NCBI GenBank assembly: GCA_937894065.1
Contig: CALCST010000025.1
Coordinates: 1-64,000, forward strand
Source: an uncultured Parabacteroides sp.
Lineage (GTDB): Bacteria > Bacteroidota > Bacteroidia > Bacteroidales > Tannerellaceae
Direction of reading: 5' to 3'
Length of the DNA: 64,000 nucleotides
Shown: positions 49,592 through 57,855 of the stretch, piece by piece
Numbering within the stretch: the stretch's first letter is position 1
How the letters are laid out: each line of letters starts with the position of its first letter
Notes under the pieces: model-generated
What the model was told of the DNA's origin: nothing
The model's input: only the letters and a program-made list of their open reading frames with translations
Database searches by the model: none
Position numbers and translations under genes: made by a program

Positions 49592-50182
49592 ATGCCGGAA
49601 TCTCCTTTTTATCGCTTTCTGGAAGGAATTCCAGAACCTTTAAAACGTGATAAAGCTTTCATTGATGAGTTGGAAAGTCATTCTCATATTGCGAAAGTTA
49701 AGAAAGGAGAATACCTGCTCCGCACCGGCGAGCTTTGTACAGACGGTTATTTTATAAACAAAGGATTATTCGTAAATTTATATGTTGACGAGAAAGGGAA
49801 TGAATGTGTGACAGGCTTTGCTGCCGAATGCGACATTCCTTTTCTTTCAGCAATAGGTTACTTCACAAAAGAGCCCTCCGAATTTGAAATAAAAGCCATT
49901 GAAGACGGCGAATTGCTTTGCTTTTCACGTGTACATATTGAAGACTTGTCTTTACGTTATCCATTATTTGCATCCTATTATCAGAATGTGATGCTTACGC
50001 TTATCTCCAAATTGTACACGTTGTTTGCAATCCGCCAGTCATGCAAGGCAGAGGAATTCATACGCTATATGTATGATAATCAAAAATGGCTTATCAGCCG
50101 TGTTCCTGACAAATATATAGCGCAATATATTGGAATAACTACTTCTTGGTATTGCAAGCTGAAAAAGCGTTTATTCCGCTGA
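49592..50182 (+). CDS. Crp/Fnr-family transcriptional regulator
   Basis: The 196-residue protein has a cyclic-nucleotide-binding-like beta barrel (about 20-125: KVKKGEYLLRTGELCTDGYFINKGLF, then FEIKAIEDGELLCFSR), a dimer helix, and a C-terminal helix-turn-helix (about 170-192: VPDKYIAQYIGITTSWYCKLKKRL) like other small Bacteroidota Crp homologues. Ligand-binding residues of E. coli Crp are not conserved enough to name a ligand. It follows the coiled-coil membrane gene by six bases. Its 3' end overlaps the convergent HAD gene by 44 bases. Confidence 0.85.
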   Translation: MPESPFYRFLEGIPEPLKRDKAFIDELESHSHIAKVKKGEYLLRTGELCTDGYFINKGLFVNLYVDEKGNECVTGFAAECDIPFLSAIGYFTKEPSEFEIKAIEDGELLCFSRVHIEDLSLRYPLFASYYQNVMLTLISKLYTLFAIRQSCKAEEFIRYMYDNQKWLISRVPDKYIAQYIGITTSWYCKLKKRLFR

Positions 50183-50894
50183 TTATATTATCCCATTCTG
50201 CAGCCAAAGTTTTCATATCAGGGAACAACAGGTGTGCTCCAGCTTCAAGCAGAACTTCATCTTTCAATGGACCGGTATTTACAGCTATGGTGAATATTCC
50301 GGCATCAACCCCGGCTTTTACACCCATTGGTGCGTTTTCCACTACAAACGCTTCATTAGCCTTTACTCCTGCCCTTTGCAATCCGATAAGATATGGTTCA
50401 GGATTTGGTTTTCCATATTTAACATCGTATGCAGTTATTATCTTCTCTTTGGTAAACATTCCGGGATAAGTATGTTCCAGTTTATCAATCAGGCTCATTT
50501 GTCCAGAGCCTGTGACAACAAGTCGCTGCATATTGCAGGATTTAACCTTTTCCAGAACTTCTGCAGTTCCCGGCATAGCCTCTCCATCATTATAGGCTCT
50601 GAATTTAGCAGCCTTCTTTTCGTATATACTATGCTTTTCTTCTTCCGTAGCTTCCCTACCGAATGTTTTCATAAAGAGTTCGTTTATGGTACTGGCTCCG
50701 GTTCTTCCCTCATACAGATAAAAATCATACTCATCTGCTTCCAGATTATATTCTTCTGCAATTTCCTTCCATGAACGCGCATGGAATTTCATAGAATCAT
50801 AAAGAACACCATCCATATCAAACAGAACAGCTTTCGGATTTATTTCCGTTTGATTGTTCTCTTTCAAATACCTCGATATAGCTTCTTCTATCAT
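50139..50894 (-). CDS. HAD-superfamily (IA) phosphatase, beta-phosphoglucomutase-like
   Basis: The 251-residue protein has HAD motif I VLFDMDGVLYD (residues about 23-33, nucleophile the first Asp), a helical cap domain, motif II VVTGSG, motif III with GKPNPEPYL (Lys) and motif IV VVENAPMGVKAG. It resembles sugar-phosphate phosphatases and beta-phosphoglucomutases. The N-terminal ISRYLKENNQTEINPK extends about 18 residues before motif I. No sugar operon is adjacent, so the substrate is unknown. Confidence 0.9.
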   Translation of the reverse strand: MIEEAISRYLKENNQTEINPKAVLFDMDGVLYDSMKFHARSWKEIAEEYNLEADEYDFYLYEGRTGASTINELFMKTFGREATEEEKHSIYEKKAAKFRAYNDGEAMPGTAEVLEKVKSCNMQRLVVTGSGQMSLIDKLEHTYPGMFTKEKIITAYDVKYGKPNPEPYLIGLQRAGVKANEAFVVENAPMGVKAGVDAGIFTIAVNTGPLKDEVLLEAGAHLLFPDMKTLAAEWDNIISGINAFSACNTKK

Positions 50895-50914
50895 ATATAT
50901 TATTTACTTTGGTT

Positions 50915-51030
50915 ATGCAAACTCGTCTTCTTGTTTACCAGCTGACAAGAAAACAAGTTGACAAGCTATTCAGACATTTATATTTACGTCCGTTTTCCTA
51001 CCTTGTCAACTTGCATCTGAAAACTTATAA
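50915..51030. repeat. TTGTCAAC decamer island between HAD and uridine phosphorylase genes
   Basis: CAGCTGACAAGAAAACAAGTTGACAAGCTATTCAGA on the left is roughly the reverse complement of the right block TACCTTGTCAACTTGCATCTGAAAACTT, giving a long imperfect hairpin. Arrangement matches 56.1 and 25.9 kb. Confidence 0.6.
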
Positions 51031-51039
51031 ACATTAAAA

Positions 51040-51909
51040 TCAAATACGTTCAAGAACCTTGACTATTAATTCAGACAATGAATCTTTATAAGACGTATTC
51101 ATGTTCTTTTCAACCCTGCCTGCTATAATGCAACACACAGTCATAGCTCTATGTCCCATAAGCGCTGCAAGTCCGGCAAGCGAAGAACTTTCCATCTCAA
51201 AATTAGTTATCTTCTGATTCTTATATTCGAACTTCTGAATTTTGCTGTTCAAATCAGGATCGGCAAGAGGAAGTCGTATTTTCCTTCCCTGCGGACCATA
51301 AAATCCGTTTGCGGCAATAGTCACACCTCTGAGTATATCATCTTTGGTGATTTGCTCTATCAGAGACTTATCAGCCGGAACCACATAAGGACGTAATCCT
51401 TCTATTTTCCATTCAAGCTGACGTTCCAGTTCTTTTTCCATTTCCAAATCACGGACTTTATCTGTATCTCCATAGAAATATATAACACCATCAAAACCTA
51501 TTGATTTCTCTGCTGCCACATATGTTCCCACCGGAGTTTCATGCTGGAGGCCGCCGCTCGTACCAATTCTCACCAATGTCAACTGTTTTATCTCATCCTT
51601 TATTGTTCTTGTAGCAAAATCAACATTTGCCAAAGCATCAAGTTCTGTCAGAACAATATCAATATTGTCTGTACCGATACCATGAGAAACAACAGTTATT
51701 CTTTTTCCCTTATACGTTCCCGTTATAGTATGGAATTCTCTGCTTTGGATATCGCATTCGATATTATCAAAATGAGTCGCTATGATAGACACACGTTCCG
51801 GGTCACCAACAAGGACAACTTTTTCAGCCAGCTGTTCCGGCTTGATATGCAAATGAAAAATACTTCCATCTGCATTTATTATTAATTCTGAAGAAGGAAT
51901 TGGATTCAT
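51040..51909 (-). CDS. Nucleoside phosphorylase, uridine phosphorylase-like
   Basis: The 289-residue enzyme (phosphorylase superfamily) splits a nucleoside with phosphate, probably uridine. VLVGDPERV (about 31-39) binds phosphate, VSHGIGTDNIDIVLTEL and VRIGTSGGL form the central pocket, and NFEMESSSLAGLAALMGHRAMTV contains the ribose-binding Glu-Met-Glu. It is longer than E. coli Udp (253), with an insert near 150-180. It lies downstream of floA on the same strand after the floA terminator. Confidence 0.9.
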   Translation of the reverse strand: MNPIPSSELIINADGSIFHLHIKPEQLAEKVVLVGDPERVSIIATHFDNIECDIQSREFHTITGTYKGKRITVVSHGIGTDNIDIVLTELDALANVDFATRTIKDEIKQLTLVRIGTSGGLQHETPVGTYVAAEKSIGFDGVIYFYGDTDKVRDLEMEKELERQLEWKIEGLRPYVVPADKSLIEQITKDDILRGVTIAANGFYGPQGRKIRLPLADPDLNSKIQKFEYKNQKITNFEMESSSLAGLAALMGHRAMTVCCIIAGRVEKNMNTSYKDSLSELIVKVLERI

Positions 51910-51922
51910 ATTCTATTGGATT

Positions 51923-51970
51923 TTTTATAAAATCACCGGAACTGATTTAAATCATCAACTCCGGTGTTTT
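51923..51970 (-). terminator. Terminator between floA and the phosphorylase
   Basis: CACCGGA (51934-51940) pairs with TCCGGTG (51960-51966), with AAAA/TTTT extending the stem; on the minus strand a T-rich run follows at 51930-51921. Confidence 0.75.
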
Positions 51971-51971
51971 A

Positions 51972-52015
51972 AAACTATTGTCAACTTGTTTTCTTATCAA
52001 CTAGTCAACTGAAAC
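51972..52015. repeat. TTGTCAAC decamer remnant after floA
   Basis: ATTGTCAACTTGTTTTCTTATCAACTAGTCAACTG carries three to four decamer-like units immediately 3' of the floA stop codon. Confidence 0.5.
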
Positions 52016-53008
52016 TTATTTAATTGTCTTATTTTGCGAAGCCGAAGGTTTTGCAATCGCTTCCCTCATTGATGTATCAGCTTCGATATTTTTCATCTTA
52101 TAATAATCCATAACACCAAGATTGCCGGTACGGAAAGCCTCTGCCATTGCCTTAGGAACTTCAGCTTCTGCCTCGATAACTTTGGCACGTGCTTCCTGAG
52201 CTTTGGCTTTCATTTCCTGTTCAAGGGCAACAGCCATTGCACGGCGTTCCTCAGCCTTAGCCTGAGCAATATTCTTATCCGCCTGAGCCTGGTCCATTTG
52301 CAAATATGCACCGATATTCTTTCCTATATCAATATCAGCAATATCAATAGACAGGATTTCAAAAGCAGTTCCGGCATCCAAGCCTTTCTTCAATACTAAT
52401 TTTGAAATAGAATCCGGATTCTCCAACACTGTCTTATGGCTGTCTGATGAACCGATTGAAGAAACAATACCTTCACCAACACGTGCAAGAATAGTTTCCT
52501 CCCCTGCACCACCAACCAGCTGCTTGATATTGGCACGGACTGTCACCCTCGCTTTAGCAATCAACTGAATACCGTCTTTTGCTACAGCCGTTACCGGAGG
52601 AGTATTTATAACCTTTGGATTAACCGACATTTGCACAGCTTCAAACACATCTCTACCAGCCAAGTCAATTGCCGTTGCCATCTGGAACGAAAGGTCAATA
52701 TTTGCCTTAGACGCAGAAACAAGAGCATGCACAACCTTTTCCACATGTCCGCCGGCAAGATAGTGAGCTTCAAGTTCATCTCTTGTAAGATTTCTCAAAC
52801 CTGCTTTATGTGCTTCAATCATTGCCTGAGTAATTACGTATGGAGGAACTTTTCGTATTCTCATCAGGAACAATTGCAATAACGAAATGTTCACCCCGGA
52901 AACTTTTGCCGATATCCATAAAAGGAAAGGCACATAATAAAGGAAAACCATCAAAAGCAGAATGGCAATCCCTAGCATAACCAACGGAGCTGAAGTTGTG
53001 ATTTCCAT
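52016..53008 (-). CDS. floA: Flotillin-like protein FloA
   Basis: The 330-residue protein has an N-terminal membrane segment (about 10-30) and an SPFH-type domain followed by a charged coiled coil (about 235-300; Ala/Glu/Lys-rich QAKAEERRAMAVALEQEMKAKAQEARAKVIEAEAEVPKAMAEAF). It matches the FloA/YqfA family of membrane microdomain organisers rather than prohibitin. It follows the nfeD gene by 28 bases; NfeD-FloA pairing is general in bacteria. Confidence 0.93.
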   Translation of the reverse strand: MEITTSAPLVMLGIAILLLMVFLYYVPFLLWISAKVSGVNISLLQLFLMRIRKVPPYVITQAMIEAHKAGLRNLTRDELEAHYLAGGHVEKVVHALVSASKANIDLSFQMATAIDLAGRDVFEAVQMSVNPKVINTPPVTAVAKDGIQLIAKARVTVRANIKQLVGGAGEETILARVGEGIVSSIGSSDSHKTVLENPDSISKLVLKKGLDAGTAFEILSIDIADIDIGKNIGAYLQMDQAQADKNIAQAKAEERRAMAVALEQEMKAKAQEARAKVIEAEAEVPKAMAEAFRTGNLGVMDYYKMKNIEADTSMREAIAKPSASQNKTIK

Positions 53009-53036
53009 ATGTTTTAGTTTTAAATGAATAATTTAT

Positions 53037-53537
53037 TTACTGAATACTATTTTCCGTTTCATCCGCCTGTTCATCTGTGATGACCCAGATATAATTGTCC
53101 TCAATTCTGGTTACAAGAACAGGTGTGTTCTCATCAATCCATCCGTTTTCCGCTTTTACTTCAACAATTGTTCTATTGAATCTAGCCTTACCAACAGACG
53201 CAAGTCTGGAAACAGTGACACCTTTTTCCCCTACACTTATGCCTTGTTCCAGATTTGATGTAACCTTTGAACTTATATCTGCATTCAATTCCATAATCTT
53301 AAATGAACGTGAACGCACGAAAAACCAGAAAACAGCTACAAATCCAATAATAGAACTCAAAACTGTAATATGTCCTATTGTCATATCCAAACTATAGGCA
53401 TACCAAATACCACCGCCAGCACACAAGGCCCCGGCAATACCTGCCAAAGTTATTCCCGGAATAAAGAACACTTCTGCTATCAAAAGAATAATAGCAGCCA
53501 ACATACATATTACGATAATAGTAATTTCGGATAACAT
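53037..53537 (-). CDS. NfeD-family membrane protein
   Basis: The 166-residue protein has three transmembrane helices (about 1-22, 28-50 and 55-75) and a C-terminal OB-fold domain (about 95-155: GVTVSRLASVGKARFN, then VEVKAENGWIDENTPVLVTRIEDNYIWV), the NfeD1b architecture without a protease domain. It works with FloA, encoded next, in membrane organisation. A TPR gene ends 58 bases upstream on the same strand. Confidence 0.9.
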   Translation of the reverse strand: MLSEITIIVICMLAAIILLIAEVFFIPGITLAGIAGALCAGGGIWYAYSLDMTIGHITVLSSIIGFVAVFWFFVRSRSFKIMELNADISSKVTSNLEQGISVGEKGVTVSRLASVGKARFNRTIVEVKAENGWIDENTPVLVTRIEDNYIWVITDEQADETENSIQ

Positions 53538-53595
53538 AAGCTATAATCAATTGTGCTACGGCATTGCAAAAACTTATTATGCAACACCGCACAGG

Positions 53596-55035
53596 TTATT
53601 TTCTCTTTAATTTCGGAGCTTCGGCATTTCGTGCATTCTTCTCCAATTCTGCAGGCTGGTCAGCCAATTCCAGCAATTTGTTTTCTGCCTGAAGAATCTT
53701 ATCTTTCATCTGCTCCTTTTTGGCAGTATTCTTTGTAGAAGAATATTCCTGTCTCATTTTCTGAAGCTGCATCTCAGTCTTTTCAATCTGCTGTCTGATA
53801 TCTGTTGCTTGCTTATAAAAGTTTCTTGCTTCAGAAGATTTGAAGTCCTCCCATTTATAATACATTGTATTTGGGGATACAGCAAACTCAAAGTCGTGGT
53901 CTTTCTTCTGTGGTCCGTAAGGTATCACCTCATGAGCCAAAGCCACTAATTCGGAATAATCCTTTCCTGCCTCCCATGTTGTCTTGATTGAAGACAAAGA
54001 AGCCCAAGCCTGCTTCAACGAAGCATCTTCCGTATTCACTCTTTCATGGTTTTCATTCGGTATAAACAAATATACACAAGCCTTTCCTTCCGGCTGGAAG
54101 CGGTCAGATACAAACCAGCCCAACTGCTTAACCTCATCAATAACCATCATATAATCATTATACGGAGAATTAAAAGGCATTCCCAATTGCTCCGGAGCCA
54201 GATATGTATCTGTATTCATATTATAGCGGGTAACAAACAAATCATATCCGCCCAAAGAGCCATTACCCTTTGACGAATAATAAATAGTCACTCCGTCAGA
54301 CAATACGAATGGATAATTATCATCCTCCTGACTGTTTATATTCATAGGCAACTGCTTCTCGTCAGACCATTTGTCCATCAGCAAAGACTGAGTAAACAGA
54401 CAAAAATGATTTTCTGCTGTTTGCTTTCCATAATATGCCTTATTTCCTTTCTGATTCACAAAAACTACAGAATTTTCATTTCCTGAAGATGAAAACATAT
54501 CGTCAGAATAAACAAGCGAGCCACACTCCTCACTCAAAGTATAAGCCTGAAGTATATCGCTTTTATCAACAACGATACTGTCAATCACATGAACAGCCTC
54601 AACTTTATCCATCATGCGGGCAGCATTCTCCAACTCGTCGAGTCGAAGCTCAGCTTCTTCCGTATCTCTTTTCTTTTTTGTAAGCCAGTCAATATATTCT
54701 TCATACATTTCAACGGCTTTATCATATCGGAAAGTCTTGAAATACAACTCACCCATATATTTAAATCCGTCTATCACCTTGCGCTTCACAGAAACAGACA
54801 AATATTTCTCAGCATTTTCTATATCGCCGGTTTCCAGACAACATACACCATACCAATGATTATATGATGCATTTCCAGGAGATTGTTTTACAAACTTCTC
54901 AAATGCAGGTTTAGCTTCAGCATATTTTCCTTCGTTATACAAAGCCTTGGCTTCATTAAGTGTCTGTGCTTGCATTGAGCCGCAAATACAAGTTGCAGCA
55001 AATGCCATTATCCATTTGTCAAATGAAATTCTCAT
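53596..55035 (-). CDS. Secreted TPR and PD40-repeat protein
   Basis: The 479-residue protein has a signal peptide ending MQAQ, then TPR units (about 25-125: LNEAKALYNEGKYAEAKPAFEKFVKQSPGNASYNHWYGVC and KYMGELYFKTFRYDKAVEMYEEYIDWL). A beta-propeller-like part (about 165-335) has PD40-type strands (QEDDNYPFVLSDGVTIYYSSKGNGSLGGYDLFVTRYN). The C-terminus (about 400-479) is a charged coiled coil. It resembles the TPR/PD40 proteins that accompany OmpA-like partners in Bacteroidota, but the OmpA domain is absent here. Function unknown. Confidence 0.8.
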   Translation of the reverse strand: MRISFDKWIMAFAATCICGSMQAQTLNEAKALYNEGKYAEAKPAFEKFVKQSPGNASYNHWYGVCCLETGDIENAEKYLSVSVKRKVIDGFKYMGELYFKTFRYDKAVEMYEEYIDWLTKKKRDTEEAELRLDELENAARMMDKVEAVHVIDSIVVDKSDILQAYTLSEECGSLVYSDDMFSSSGNENSVVFVNQKGNKAYYGKQTAENHFCLFTQSLLMDKWSDEKQLPMNINSQEDDNYPFVLSDGVTIYYSSKGNGSLGGYDLFVTRYNMNTDTYLAPEQLGMPFNSPYNDYMMVIDEVKQLGWFVSDRFQPEGKACVYLFIPNENHERVNTEDASLKQAWASLSSIKTTWEAGKDYSELVALAHEVIPYGPQKKDHDFEFAVSPNTMYYKWEDFKSSEARNFYKQATDIRQQIEKTEMQLQKMRQEYSSTKNTAKKEQMKDKILQAENKLLELADQPAELEKNARNAEAPKLKRK

Positions 55036-55218
55036 TCTAACTTTTATTCGTAATTAAATTATTAACTCATTATCAAATATACGTTCGTTTTTCAGACAAT
55101 CTCAGACATAAAAGTGCGGAAAGTCCAAAATGAACAAAAGCTTTCTATTCTAATTTCAAAAATACTCTTTTCTCTTGAATTAAGAATAACATAAAATAGA
55201 ATATTTTTCAATCTTGTT

Positions 55219-55249
55219 TTTGACATGCGCTTTGATAGTAGTAATTTTG
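55219..55249 (+). promoter_or_regulatory. Consensus promoter of the TtcA-like gene
   Basis: TTTG (55219-55222), exactly 19 bases, then TAATTTTG (55242-55249), a perfect Bacteroides consensus. The leader is about 80 nt; nothing else is seen in 55036-55331. Confidence 0.8.
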
Positions 55250-55331
55250 CACCCGCAAATATGCGACACCTTTCAGATGCTGGTTTCTGAACAGGTCTTA
55301 AATAAAAGATAATAAGGCAGAAGATTGATTT

Positions 55332-56081
55332 ATGGCAAAACTCACTGAAGAAGAAATGCTCTTTCGAAAAGTGGAAGACAAAGTCAGAAAAGCAATAAGG
55401 GATTATAGTCTGATTAACGACGGAGACAAAATTCTCATCGGTCTTTCCGGAGGAAAAGATTCCCTGGCTTTGGTTGATTTACTCGGACGCAGGTCGAAAG
55501 TGTTCAGTCCGCGTTTCCAGATAATTGTGGCACACATAGTAATGAAGAATATTCCTTACAGCTCTAATTTGGAATATCTGAAAAGTTGCGCTGCCGAACA
55601 CGACATTCCTTTCATTCTGCATGAAACGGAATTCGATGCCTCGACCGATAAACGCAAATCGCCATGTTTCCTCTGCTCATGGACAAGACGAAAAGCTTTG
55701 TTCGACATTGCAAAAAAAGAAGGATGCAACAAAATTGCTCTCGGTCATCATCAGGACGACATTCTGGAAACTCTTCTGATGAACATTACTTTCCAGGGAG
55801 CATTTGGCACAATGCCACCAAAGCTGAAAATGTCCAAATTCGATATGGAGATTATCCGCCCAATGTGCCTGGTCGAAGAAAAGGAATTATTGAGAATTGC
55901 CGAATGGAAAGGCTACAGAAAGCAGATTAAGAACTGCCCGTATGAATCAGGCTCGAGCCGTAAAGATATGAAAGCTATTCTTGCTTCTTTGGAATCTCTC
56001 AATCCCGAAGCCCGATACAGCTTGTGGGCAAGCATGACGAATGTACAGAATGAATATTTGCCTTCGAAGCCTAAGAAATAA
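55332..56081 (+). CDS. TtcA-like PP-loop tRNA 2-thiolation enzyme
   Basis: The 249-residue ATP pyrophosphatase has the PP-loop SGGKDS (residues 39-44) and the CxxC pair Cys112/Cys115 (PCFLCSWTRR) that, with a further Cys near residue 204 (IKNCPYESGSSRKDMK), holds the iron-sulfur cluster in TtcA, which makes 2-thiocytidine at position 32 of tRNA. HHQDDILETLLMN is the second family signature. The C-terminus is shorter than E. coli TtcA. A different thiolated target is possible. Confidence 0.88.
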   Translation: MAKLTEEEMLFRKVEDKVRKAIRDYSLINDGDKILIGLSGGKDSLALVDLLGRRSKVFSPRFQIIVAHIVMKNIPYSSNLEYLKSCAAEHDIPFILHETEFDASTDKRKSPCFLCSWTRRKALFDIAKKEGCNKIALGHHQDDILETLLMNITFQGAFGTMPPKLKMSKFDMEIIRPMCLVEEKELLRIAEWKGYRKQIKNCPYESGSSRKDMKAILASLESLNPEARYSLWASMTNVQNEYLPSKPKK

Positions 56082-56087
56082 TATCAT

Positions 56088-56224
56088 TGAAGTTTCGTAA
56101 GCTCAACATTCAGTTAACGAGTTAACAAGAAAACCAGTTAACAAGAACTTTCAGATAATTAAGAGCAAAGTAATAAATATTTTACCTTGTCAACTTGTCT
56201 CTGAAAACCTTGTCAACTTTAAAT
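56088..56224. repeat. TTGTCAAC/GTTAACAAG decamer island with AAGTTTCG start
   Basis: It opens AAGTTTCGTAAGCTCAAC like the 5932 island, then has GTTAACGAG, GTTAACAAG twice, an AT-rich spacer and CCTTGTCAACTTGTCTCTGAAAACCTTGTCAACTT in the other orientation. It ends 23 bases before the DUF486 gene. Confidence 0.65.
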
Positions 56225-56247
56225 ACAAACTTAAATATTAAAATAAA

Positions 56248-56616
56248 ATGCAAGGAATTTACAGTATTTTGCTTCTTATCGTATCAAACATTTTCATGAC
56301 ATTTGCATGGTACGGACACCTGAAGTTGCAGGAAATGAAAGTCATCAACAACTGGCCGCTCTATGCCGTTGTTCTTTTCTCGTGGGTTATTGCTTTGGCG
56401 GAATATTCATGCCAGGTGCCGGCAAACAGAATCGGTTTCCAGGGAAATGGCGGACCATTCACACTGATGCAGCTTAAGGTTATTCAGGAAGTTATCACTC
56501 TGATTATTTTCACAGTGTTCACAACTGTCCTTTTCAAGGGCGAATCATTGCATTGGAATCATCTGGCAGCTTTCGTATGCCTTGTAGCAGCTGTTTATTT
56601 TGTTTTTATGAAATAA
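56248..56616 (+). CDS. DMT-family small membrane protein (DUF486)
   Basis: The 122-residue protein has four transmembrane helices (about 3-22, 33-52, 70-92 and 98-120) and the DUF486 signatures FAWYGHLK and EYSCQVPANRIG. DUF486 proteins are small multidrug-like transporters of unknown substrate. It begins the cluster that continues with an SGNH hydrolase, a mutarotase and FucP, separated from the next gene by 41 bases. Confidence 0.9.
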   Translation: MQGIYSILLLIVSNIFMTFAWYGHLKLQEMKVINNWPLYAVVLFSWVIALAEYSCQVPANRIGFQGNGGPFTLMQLKVIQEVITLIIFTVFTTVLFKGESLHWNHLAAFVCLVAAVYFVFMK

Positions 56617-56657
56617 ACTTCATTACCCGGAATTGTTAAACTTAAAATCACAATACC

Positions 56658-57434
56658 ATGAAAAGTGTTATTTCCATTTTGGCAATGCTGCTTGTTGTTG
56701 CCACTTCTTTTGGAAAAACTTCCGACAACATAAATCTGAACATTGTATTTGTCGGCAATAGCATAACTTATGGTGCCGGTCTGGAAAATCCGACACGCGA
56801 AGCTCCGCCTGTAAAGGCTGCGATTTATCTTACCGGACAACCTTTCATCGGCTCAGTAAAATATTCAAACCAAGGTGTGAGCGGCAGTACAACTGTGGAT
56901 TTCCTTCCGGAAACAAACACATTGTTTCCAAAAGTAAAGGCTGCTGCCGATAAATTCAAAGATGAAGATTGGGCAACTCTTGTATTCTCGATAATGCTTG
57001 GAACTAACGACAGCGCTATCCGAGGAACAAACGGCTGTCCGGTTTCCCCGAAGCAGTATCAGAAAAATATGAGAACCATCATCGACAAACTGATTGAACT
57101 TTATCCAGGTTGCAAAATTGTAGTTCACCGCCCACTTTGGTACAGTCCGAACACACACAATGCTTCTGAATATTTACAAGAAGGTCTGGACCGACTGCAA
57201 ACATATTATCCTGAAATCAAGAAACTGGTAAAACATTATAACTCCGTGAAAAAAGGCTGTGTTTATCTTGGAGATACCGACGGCTTTGACTATTTCCGCA
57301 AAAATCACAAAGATGCTTTCCAGGCTGAGAACGGAAACAGCGGAGTGTTTTATCTCCATCCAAACAAAGAAGGAGCTTCTTATTTGGGAAAACTGTGGGG
57401 AAAAGCGATTTATAAAATAACAGAAACAAGGTGA
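56658..57434 (+). CDS. Secreted SGNH/GDSL hydrolase
   Basis: The 258-residue protein has a signal peptide (LAMLLVVATSFG) and the SGNH blocks: block I IVFVGNSITYG with catalytic Ser, Gly in block II (NQGVSGSTT), block III LGTNDS with Asn, and block V YLHPNKEG with the catalytic His. The usual Asp two residues before this His is not obvious. Such enzymes deacylate acetylated sugars, so it may remove O-acetyl groups from glycans feeding the fucose-type pathway encoded next (inference). Confidence 0.88.
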   Translation: MKSVISILAMLLVVATSFGKTSDNINLNIVFVGNSITYGAGLENPTREAPPVKAAIYLTGQPFIGSVKYSNQGVSGSTTVDFLPETNTLFPKVKAAADKFKDEDWATLVFSIMLGTNDSAIRGTNGCPVSPKQYQKNMRTIIDKLIELYPGCKIVVHRPLWYSPNTHNASEYLQEGLDRLQTYYPEIKKLVKHYNSVKKGCVYLGDTDGFDYFRKNHKDAFQAENGNSGVFYLHPNKEGASYLGKLWGKAIYKITETR

Positions 57435-57503
57435 CGAGTTAACGAGGGAACAAGGATATAATCCTTGTCAACTTGTTTACTTGTCAACTCGTCAACTAAA
57501 AAA
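57429..57503. repeat. TTGTCAAC decamer island before the mutarotase gene
   Basis: GGTGACGAGTTAACGAGGGAACAAGGATATAATCCTTGTCAACTTGTTTACTTGTCAACTCGTCAACT folds around ATATAA: the left part is roughly the reverse complement of the right. It ends 10 bases before the mutarotase ATG. Confidence 0.65.
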
Positions 57504-57513
57504 ATAAACAACA

Positions 57514-57849
57514 ATGAAAAGATATTGTCAAACACTAGACTTAAAAGAAGACGAAAAATTAATCGAAGAATACTGCCACTGGCATTCGCCGGAAAATATA
57601 TGGCCGGAAATTCCTGCCGGGATCCGCGAAGTTGGAATCCTTGATATGGAAATATATCGCCTTGGTTCACGCCTTTTCATGATAGTTGAAACTCCGGATG
57701 ATTTCAACTGGGACGAAGCTTTTGCCCGCCTTGCCACACTTGACCGCCAGGCAGAATGGGAAGCATTTGTAGATAAGTTTCAGAAATCGGCTCCCGGCAG
57801 CTCTTCTTCCGAAAAATGGCAATTGATGGACAGAATATTCAAACTCTGA
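57514..57849 (+). CDS. L-rhamnose/L-fucose mutarotase-family protein
   Basis: This 111-residue protein fits the dimeric alpha/beta-barrel mutarotase family (YiiL/RhaM-like), which interconverts alpha and beta anomers of 6-deoxyhexoses. The HWHSPENIWPEIPAGIREVGI stretch carries the typical His and Pro-Glu-Ile pattern, and EIYRLGSRLFMIVET is the central strand. fucP follows after six bases, so L-fucose is the likely sugar here, although the family also includes rhamnose mutarotases. Confidence 0.88.
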   Translation: MKRYCQTLDLKEDEKLIEEYCHWHSPENIWPEIPAGIREVGILDMEIYRLGSRLFMIVETPDDFNWDEAFARLATLDRQAEWEAFVDKFQKSAPGSSSSEKWQLMDRIFKL

Positions 57850-57855
57850 AATCCT

